NCBI GenBank assembly: GCA_946811185.2
Contig: OX328105.1
Coordinates: 32,615,394-32,679,393 of the forward strand
Origin: Hippopus hippopus
Lineage: Eukaryota > Mollusca > Bivalvia > Cardiida > Cardiidae
Length of the DNA stretch: 64,000 nt
Direction of reading: 5' to 3'
The notes beneath the pieces are model-generated. The model was not told where the DNA came from, made no database searches, and worked only from the letters and a program-made list of their open reading frames with translations. Made by a program: the position numbers and the translations under genes. This document shows, piece by piece, positions 57,220 through 64,000 of this stretch (the first letter of the stretch is position 1; every line of letters begins with the position of its first letter).

Positions 57220-58770
57220 AAAATGTCGTAGATGTACATCGTTTTAATGTCGCCTCAAAATTGCGAAGTTCGCAAAATATAAGGTGACGTAAAAGGCCAA
57301 GGAAGAATACGTACGTTTTTTGTTTTTCTTTGACTCAGAAAATTCAACACTTCACGAGCAACACGTGGGTGAGCTTTGTCTCACTAACGTGATATTTTTG
57401 CCGCATGTTTGAAGAAACGGAAAAAATTAGGGACAAACGACTTTATCACATTGTCGCATTGCCGCCAAACTGCCATTACATTGTACTGTAAGTTACAGTG
57501 TTCTGTGATTTGCCATTTTCCAACCCATAGCACCACGTTCCCTCCACCGAAAGTCATGCTTTGAACGACATATGGGAATGAAAACAGTGGACCGGGACGC
57601 CAATAGACAAACGCCTACAATCAATCATTATCTTAAAGCGAACGAGACTTACAGAAAAAACAGGGTACCTACCTAGTCTTGTTTCCTAAACCCAACGGCT
57701 TGTCTGCACCATGAAAAACGAACTGCACAGTGGTGATGAAGTAACAAACATGTAGGGCCTATGGCACTGATTGGTCCTAGACCAGGAATGCTGTGGGTAA
57801 TGAAAGCCGCAGTCTGAGAGCGATTTCAAAGGTGCTGTTTGCGAATATGGATGTCTTAACGTCGTTACGTCACACCGGGTTACCCTGACCGTTAGTTATC
57901 TGAAACACAGCCTGCGTTTTCTAGCCTCTCCATAGATATTGTGTTACGGTAATTTCTATGTATTCCAAACCGTTTAGCAGCCCCAATCTGTATACATGTA
58001 CTTGTTTCAAGCCTACCGAGGACTCACAGACGTTCATTTTCGGACAGACGTCGGATATTTCATACGCATTGAAAATCCAAACTGCATTGTTTTTATTACT
58101 TTCACCAAAGTACTCAAAGACTACGAGTGGTAAGAATGATAAAAATACTTGAATGTGAGCGACAGGAAGTGAAATGTACATTTTCTTGACTTACGCCTGT
58201 GAGACCAGAATTTGGTTTCACCGAAAAGACGACACGTGTTTCAAAATGGCACATCTATATTTTTATCTATGTTTAATTCATAGCTTGGGTGTAGCTTTTG
58301 GACATTGAAAAGCACTTGAACCTTTTTTTTTTCCATGAGAATATTAAAATCTATCTTTGCCCGTATTCCTCAGCTATTTTAAATTAGTTTAGTTTAAATA
58401 CATATATACTCATATATACTTTTCAATATAGAATTCATATGTATCATATAAAGCAAAACAATGCAATATGAAAAGAACTGGAACGAAAGTATAAAAGCAT
58501 GTATAGTTCATCTCCCTAAAACAGTCAAGTGGAATTTCAGCTACATTTAATAAGAATCAAACGAATAGACTTCAAAATATTAAACTGATAATGAAAACAT
58601 TAGAGATTGACAGCATAAAAAAAGAAAGTCTGAAGGAGGGCATGATGCTTGGTAATTTAGCAGAGTGAAAAAACAAAACGAAAATTAAACATTTATATGT
58701 ACGTATATGAGTGGTATTTTTAGGCAAAAAAGAAAGTTCGGACCGTATGTCGGCTTAGCACTATTTGTTA
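57220..58770. other. Unique sequence with a CpG-rich, promoter-like part
   Basis: 57530-57960 has CpG near expectation, a CCAAT box (GATTGGTCC), a CRE-like TTACGTCAC and minus-strand donor-like GTAAGTCTC at about 57650. 58270-58770 is AT-rich with nothing recognised. Confidence 0.4.
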
Positions 58771-58774
58771 GGTG

Positions 58775-58940
58775 TGGTTTGTGAAAAGGCAGCTCAATGC
58801 ATCTGCAAAAAGTATAGATCATGTCAGCCTGCGCAGTCTGTGTAGGCTGACATGTGTCGAAACTTTTTGCTTTTGGTCAAATTTTTGTATGTCAAAAGAC
58901 CAGTCTACCCCTGGATTCAGCTAGTTTTTATATAAAACGG
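58775..58940. mobile_element. F2 element, right part missing
   Basis: GTTTGTGAAAAGGCAGCTCA, hairpin CATGTCAGCCTGCGC / TGTAGGCTGACATG, then CAGTCTACCCCTGGATTCAG. Confidence 0.7.
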
Positions 58941-59129
58941 ATACGCTCGTACAATGTTTTTTCAAGTTACACCAATAAACAAATAAAGAAAGATAGGAAA
59001 GCACGACATACGTCGAAAACATTCCAATATTTTAACAAGAATATATTGACTACGACATATAGACACACACATATCTGTCCTACGTCAGATGGCACTCTCC
59101 ACAATCACCAAAAGAGAAGGTAGCAGTAA

Positions 59130-59161
<32 letters not shown>

Positions 59162-59988
59162 AGTAATGGAAAGTGTGAAATGCACTGCCTATAAACAGAT
59201 AAAACGATAATAGATTCATTTTACTGTTATACGTGTTTTCAAAATTTGAATGAGATATTTAATCTCTTGAAATAATAAAAATTAATGAACCAATAACATA
59301 CATGTAAATGGAATTTCTTCGGTAAATGTAATAATTCATTATATTCTAAATTTCGTTATTAATTTCATTCTAGATTTAGAATTTTTGGTTAAATCAAATT
59401 TTGGTTCGGCCAATTAGAAATCGTTTAACTTTGATAAATGGAAAATTCGTAAAAATTAGGAACAGTTTTTGAATACAGGCCCTGAAGTTTATATTTATTC
59501 CAACAGGATTCACTCCTTCACCCCAACTTGTGTGCATCGTCGTGGATTTGTTACAGTGCAATAAAAGTAAGGTACATTCGCATGGAAATAGTTGAACTGC
59601 GTTTTACAGCACCTATACGAGCGTTTCGAAAACAAAAAAGATACCACTAACATGGACGTGCCGAAACTTGCTTCATTTTTTCTTTTTAAATATAATCGAA
59701 TTTCAAACAGTGACAATTTGAGCGAATTTTCTCACACATCTCACTAAGATAAATCTAATGAAAATTTCACTTTTCAATACTATAAAAGAAGTGGGAAAAA
59801 GGCTACAGCCTGCGATACTTTTCATTACTGCTCTTGATAAAAGTTTCGATATTCATATTCCAGTACAGATACCTGTTATGCTATATACTTTTTTTTTTTC
59901 TGATATTTATTTATCTTTTTAAATTGTGTTTGTTCGATATTTTTTTCTTTTTCATTTTCCTTTTCTTTTTTTATCAACACTCTTACAG
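58941..59988. other. AT-rich sequence before the GAD coding exon
   Basis: Contains (CAA)n at 59131-59160 and a strongly pyrimidine-rich stretch from 59880 to the acceptor at 59988. Nothing else recognised. Confidence 0.6.
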
Positions 59989-60080
59989 CATGGAGATAAA
60001 CTCTAGGGCCAATAATAATCAATGCTGGAAAGACAAAAACGACGTGAAAAACATGGCATTTAGTTCCAATATATCTGAAG
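59989..60080 (+). CDS. GAD: GAD first coding exon (residues 1-30)
   Basis: A long pyrimidine-rich tract ends CTCTTACAG at 59988. The exon begins C-ATG (start codon 59990) and reads MEINSRANNNQCWKDKNDVK, ending ...SNISE plus one base, GAAG|GTGGGT. The residues themselves are not diagnostic. The call rests on the excellent acceptor, the donor, and the phase-1 join to 63285 that recreates a GAD-like sequence. Confidence 0.7.
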
Positions 60081-63000
60081 GTGGGTAATTTTGCTCAGTC
60101 AATAGTCCTTCACTCTTAACCCAATAATCCGGTACTTTAACGACCCCAGACGGGAAAGTTTTTGAAAACACTGTGGAAAAATGAGAAAATACTTGTAACC
60201 AGCATTTTCACTTTTTCCTTGAATGTTTTATAATTTGAGCAAAACCTAACTTTCCTAATATATTTGCAGTACAGAGTATTTACTTTATTAGTTACATATC
60301 TGATGGTAGCCCGGGTCCGGGCACCAACAATTTTTCAATCACTTCTTATCACAGTCTCTATATCACAGTATATATAAACCTTTGGCAATTATCTGTTAGT
60401 CTGTTCCGTCACATGTATTATTTATACAGTAACGTCGGACAGCATGAAATGAACAAATGGTCAGACTGACCCATGCCATTAAGAAAGCCACTTTTCTGAA
60501 GTGCATCAGCTACCTTTTCCATGTAACATTTTTAAGGTGGCCGGAAACAGACTAGAAAGCCGGATGTTGCGTTTTCAAAGATGGGTAGTCTGTCGATGGA
60601 CTGGACCGAGTTCGAACGGGTGTACGCAGCAGGTAAGTTCATGAAGTACGGACAAGTCTTCATTATCCATTCGGTGTCGAGTTCGATACCCGGGAGCAGG
60701 TCTCAACTTTCGGACTGTTTATTGGTCCACACATTCGGCACGAGCACTGATGTAGTTTCCAAGAAGCAAAATTGAGAGAGATTGTATATGTTACAAGAAC
60801 TTGTTTCTCGATCGATGTAAAATAAACAACCATCACACTATTCCCACCAAACATCTCTACAGCATGCCGCTTTTAACATTACTTCAGTCACATCACGTCG
60901 ACAGCTCACTAATTTAAACATGTACGTGTATGTCTTGGGTTTCACCAGTACTAGGCTAGAACTCTGAAGTTTCCTGCCCGAGAACACTCCCACGAACAAA
61001 ACGAGAGGTCCGAATCCAGGGCCTCCAGGTTGTAAGTCCTACGCTTTAGTGCCGAGCCACAGAGGAACCTTGGTACAAGCAGCAAGTCGAATTAGGAGCA
61101 AATTAGAGAAAACGCACAAATACGGCGAAGGCGCCCAGGTTGAACTTACAATACATTCTTTAACCCTTTACCATACTATCTCAACTTTGAACAACTAAAA
61201 GAAAAATAGGCCTTTTAGCTTTTGAAAACAATGTGAGAAAAAGAGAACATGCTGGCAACTAGCATTTTCTCCTTTTCCAACAGTATTGTCTACGTTTTCA
61301 AAGACAAAGCTCATAATTTCAACCTCATCAAATTTGTGGTCTTCAAATGGTGTCAATTTGGAAAAGTCTAACATCGTGTCATTTGGTAAAGAGGTATATA
61401 GGTGATAATTATACAAACCGTATGAAGGTATATACACCTTCCTTATATCTCATTTATGTAGGAACGGTCTTCTGTACTGACCCAATTTTAGCATTGTTTT
61501 CAAATTATTCGAAAATTATGACTGTGGCTTTGAGTACCTAACTACCGAACTTGGTGTTTATAAGCACATAGGAGGCCAAAAATAAACTATTCGGGGTCAA
61601 AAAGCAGACAAATTTAATTTTTACGATTTAAAAGTATGGATAGTATTTTCAGTCTGACGATCCGTAAGAGTACCGTCTGCTTCAAGTTCCGGTTTCCTAA
61701 AACTAGAACAATAATTGGCAACTTATGTTCTAGTTTCACTCTAGCGCATTTTCAGGCTCATAACTATATCCATACTTTTAAATGATATAAATTAAATTTG
61801 TCAGCAATTTGTCCGCTGAATTGTTTACATTTGACAGCTAGTCGGCTTTTAAGTCTAAAGTTAGGTTAACGCCAAGATATTTACTTAGGAACGACTGTCG
61901 GTGTGGAAAAAAATCTTGTTCAGTCAGTCGGAATAGCTCAAGTGGTAAGGCGCACGATTTTCAGCGACAACCTACGGACACTTGCGCCTGTGGGTTCGAT
62001 TCTCAGGGCTGGCCAACTAAAAGTTACGAGGTCTTTTGTATGGGACGTTAAAACAGAGTCAAGTTTTATGATGTTTTACACCGAGCACCTTAAAGAACCA
62101 GGCCGTAACTTGGGATGGGTTACGTCCTGTATCTTGCACTATCCCCAGTAACATAAGTAACAGTTTCTTGTGGGGGGGGGGGGGGCGCTCATACGGGACA
62201 ACCGGTAGTGACAATGATTAAACTAAAATCAATCAATCAAACTTTAAACGTTGCTCCCTAACAGCATAGATGCGTCTACTATAATGTTTACTCTGTGTGT
62301 CCCATAAGTCACGCACCATACTGATTTTTATTTTTGTTTTTCTGTTTCAGATTTAATACTGATTTTATTGTGTATTGGTCCAGTGTGTTGGTGCTATACA
62401 CCGAGCACCTTAAAGAACCGGGCGTAACTTAGAATGGGTTTCGTCCTGTATCTTGCTTTGTATGTTCCCAGTAAGATAACTAAGAGCTTTTTGGGGACGT
62501 CAAGCCTTTTGGGGGATGTCGCTCACGAGTACGGGGCAACTGGTGGTGACGATGATTAAATTAAAATCAACTAATCAATCTTTAAACGTACCTCCCTAAC
62601 AACATACATGTGTTTTTCACAATGTTTATACTGGGTGCCCCATATGTCACGCAACATCCCGATTTTATTTTTGTTTCTGTGTTTCAGATTTAATAGTAAA
62701 ATAAAATTTCCCTCTCTCTTTTAGATCATTCTATAATGGAAAATACGCTTACAACACAAGAAAGAGACTAATTGTTTTTTATTATGATTGCGATCAATAA
62801 AGGTAATTTTGAAATCGAAATGTGTGTGTGTGTTTTTTAAGGAAACCTGGATGGTGCGCAAATTCTGGGACCCCCTGTATAAAGATGAAACCGAAGTTAG
62901 ACATTTTTTTTTAACTCTTTACAAACTAAAGATTGTCCAATTCCAAGGCATTTGCAAGGTACAAATTAAATGTAGCTATGATGATCTAATTTGCCTCCCA

Positions 63001-63521
63001 AAAGGCAGAAAACATAGAGGAAAAAAGAGAAATGCTGTTTAGCAACATTTCCTCCTTTAACACAATGTTTTTAAAATGTTTCTCTCTCGGGGTTGTTTAA
63101 ACTAGCATTTTCTCTATTTCCGATAATACTTCTACCCTTTCAAAGACAAATTCCATTATTTGAGTCATTTATGGTTTGTCGTATGTAGTTGCCTTAGATT
63201 TGGACAAGTCTATATTTTGTCGTCAAACACGAGGTTGTGTGGTAAAGGTTGAGTACTCTATGCTGGCCTTATTTATGACGTCAGATCTCGCAGGCAAAAA
63301 TGGCGAAGACAAGCTTTTAAACCTACTGGTGGAGATATCGAAGATGGTGGTAAAATATATACAGTCAGAGAAGGACGAGAGCAGTAAAGTCCTTGACTTC
63401 AATCATCCTCACCAACTTCGGGAGATAATGGAACATTGTCTTAATGTGGATGACCAACCACGTGACCTTGAACAGATCTTAAGTGACTGCAAGGAGACAC
63501 TTAAGTACTGCGTGAAAACAG
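59989..63521 (+). CDS. GAD: Glutamate decarboxylase, N-terminal part (runs off the window)
   Basis: Two exons, 59989-60080 and 63285-63521, join in phase 1 and give 109 residues. The enzyme family uses PLP to make GABA from glutamate in the cytosol and at synaptic vesicles. Seen: the splice creates FSSNISEDLAGKNGED, matching the DL..AKNGEE-type N-terminal motif of animal GADs, followed by KVLDFNHPHQL and an LEQILSDCKETLKYCVKTG segment that in the family leads directly into HPRFFNQ. The PLP-binding domain and catalytic Lys lie beyond the right edge, so activity cannot be judged. The relatives CSAD and GADL1 share the KTG segment, but KVLDF-HPHQL favours GAD. The N-terminus (30 residues before the DL motif) is short compared with vertebrate GAD67. 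The first coding exon starts with an acceptor, so an untranslated exon is expected upstream. Confidence 0.85.
60115..60290. mobile_element. F4 element in the GAD intron
   Basis: AACCCAATAATCCGGTACTT left, TACTTGTAACCAGCATTTTC centre. Confidence 0.65.
60675..60835. repeat. Dispersed repeat shared with 53110-53280
   Basis: GAGTTCGATACCCGGGAGCA, TTGGTCCACACATTCGGCAC, TGTAGTTTCCAAGAAGCAAA, TCGATGTAAAATAAAC. Confidence 0.7.
60868..61075 (-). repeat. S1 SINE, reversed
   Basis: GCATGCCGCTTTTAACATTA, TTTCACCAGTACTAGGCTAG, CCGAATCCAGGGCCTCCAGG, GTGCCGAGCCACAGAGGAAC. Confidence 0.7.
61160..61397. mobile_element. F4 element in the GAD intron
   Basis: TTAACCCTTTACCATACTAT left, CATGCTGGCAACTAGCATTTTCTCC hairpin at about 61258, CATTTGGTAAAGAGG right. 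Confidence 0.75.
61575..61860. mobile_element. F5 element
   Basis: GAGGCCAAAAATAAACTATT left, TTTACATTTGACAGCTAGTC right; inner AATTTAATTTTTACGATTTA / TTTTAAATGATATAAATTAA inversion. Confidence 0.65.
61925..62260 (+). repeat. S3 tRNA-derived SINE
   Basis: ATAGCTCAAGTGGTAAGGCG (A-box) and GTGGGTTCGATTCTCAGGGC (B-box), body ACCAGGCCGTAACTTGGGAT, tail ending AAATCAATCAATCAA. Confidence 0.75.
62398..62695 (+). repeat. Partial duplication of the S3 body and its 3' flank
   Basis: Matches 62078-62358 with an offset of 320-337 bp, including non-SINE flank (CCCATAAGTCACGCA / CCCATATGTCACGCA; GTTTCAGATTTAATA). A segmental tandem duplication. Confidence 0.75.
62628..62885. mobile_element. Mariner-like MITE
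   Basis: TATACTGGGTGCCCCATATG at the left and GGGACCCCCTGTATA at the right are inverted and bounded by TA. No transposase. Confidence 0.6.
62905..63260. mobile_element. F4 element(s) abutting GAD exon 2
   Basis: 62905-63090 is one copy (TTAACTCTTTACAAACTAAA; GAAATGCTGTTTAGCAACATTTC; GGGGTTGTTTAAAC). 63093-63255 is the right half of another (CTAGCATTTTCTCTATTTCC to GTGTGGTAAAGGTTGAG), ending about 30 bp before the exon 2 acceptor. Confidence 0.75.
63285..63521 (+). CDS. GAD: GAD second coding exon (residues 31-109)
   Basis: Preferred acceptor TATGACGTCAG before 63285, donor ACAG|GTAGTT after 63521, phase 1 at both ends (237 nt). The product includes KNGEDKLLNLLVEISKMVV, KVLDFNHPHQL and LEQILSDCKETLKYCVKTG. 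An alternative acceptor 9 bp downstream (CTCGCAG|GC) keeps frame and would drop three residues (D31, L32, A33), leaving the Gly codon rebuilt across the junction. The upstream one is preferred because it keeps the conserved Asp-Leu. The open frame upstream of 63285 is intron read-through. Confidence 0.85.
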
Positions 63522-64000
63522 GTAGTTAGCTTTTTTTTTTTACTAAATGATTTCATGTTAAAACAACCTTCCAGAAGAATGCTTCTTGAAAATAAAAACA
63601 AAAATAAATAAATAAACAAACAAACAAACAAAAACAAAAACTGATCTTGTGCCTTTCTTGTCTTTAATAGCAATACGCGTGCTTGGATGAAGAGAATATT
63701 TTTTGTATTGTCGAAACTTCATTTTACTACTTAAAGTCACAAGTGAAAATCTTGATATATTGGTGCACACGAAAGAAATATATAATAGGATCTGACATAA
63801 GCTGTCATTTGAGATAAAATCTTATCACATAACTACCCTAGTTTTCAGTGTTATACAGATATTACGGTTTTTTTTTTTACACGTTTGAGAAAAGCAAATC
63901 ATATATGTGACATCATATTAAAGTACTTTCAGAAAAGAGAGTCAGGTTTCACCCGCAGAAATTCCTACGTGTGCGTGTATGGTTTTGTATAATTCGTGAG
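63522..64000 (+). other. GAD intron following coding exon 2 (incomplete)
   Basis: AT-rich intron sequence with an A-rich AAAT/AAAC run at about 63590-63640. No further exon is seen before the window ends. Confidence 0.7.

Noticed and set aside
60581..60614. ATG-containing segment ending in a strong donor (GCAGCAG|GTAAGTTC) between the two GAD exons
   Set aside because: If spliced after the first GAD exon in phase 1 it meets TAG at once, its acceptor (TTTTCAAAG) is weak, and it directly precedes a dispersed repeat (60675-60835). Skipping it gives a contiguous GAD-like sequence.
62788..63042. 84-codon frame upstream of GAD exon 2
   Set aside because: It runs through a mariner-like MITE end and an F4 element.
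866..63260. Regularly recurring short palindromes suggesting a CRISPR-like array
   Set aside because: Copies are dispersed over 60 kb in both orientations, have TTAA-flanked ends and no spacer regularity, and the genome is clearly animal.

Overview
This window is animal nuclear DNA, most likely from a lophotrochozoan and probably a bivalve mollusc. It is AT-rich and intron-rich, carries tRNA-derived SINEs, and is packed with short non-coding inverted-repeat elements. The species call is an inference from the style of the repeats and the gene structure. Only two genes can be supported by protein sequence, and together they cover about 1.4 kb of coding sequence in 64 kb.

Gene 1 is an even-skipped/Evx homeobox gene on the minus strand (12600-29032). 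It has three coding exons, and every exon junction agrees in phase: exon 1 29032-28750, exon 2 14274-14117, exon 3 13202-12600. The predicted protein has 347 residues. The homeodomain (about residues 102-161) is interrupted by intron 2 between K46 and V47. Intron 1 is about 14.5 kb and mostly filled with repeats, apart from a quieter block at about 19870-22690. A CCAAT/GC-box region lies upstream at about 29380-29590.

Gene 2 is the 5' part of a glutamate decarboxylase (GAD) gene on the plus strand. Two coding exons (59989-60080 and 63285-63521) join in phase to give 109 residues of a GAD-type N-terminus, and the gene runs off the right edge. A TATA box (54746-54753) followed about 30 bp later by an ATG-free exon ending in a strong splice donor (54897) may be its untranslated first exon. 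The two genes point away from each other; if the TATA/exon model is right, their 5' ends are about 26 kb apart.

Almost everything else is repeats. (F4) The commonest is a TTAA-flanked element starting TTAACCCTTTACC with a central GAGAAAATGCTGG/CCAGCATTTTCTC hairpin, about 35-40 copies or fragments. (F1) A second TTAACCCTTA element carries an AGACTGCAC-5 nt-GTGCAGTCT hairpin, about 20 copies. (F2) An AAAAGGGGGCTTAATGCAT element has an AGCCTGCGC-5 nt-GCGCAGGCT hairpin, about 12 copies. (F3) Two copies carry a doubled version of that hairpin. (F5) A longer element begins AAAGGCCCAaTAGCGGCCA. There are also three SINE-like families (S1-S3), two large palindromic elements, a 28-bp minisatellite and many microsatellites. 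Several elements are nested in, or joined at, shared TTAA sites. One sits about 12 bp from the Evx exon 1 splice donor and another about 30 bp before the GAD exon 2 acceptor.

I see no LINE, retrovirus-like or transposase reading frame, no CRISPR array, no rRNA and no convincing functional tRNA gene.
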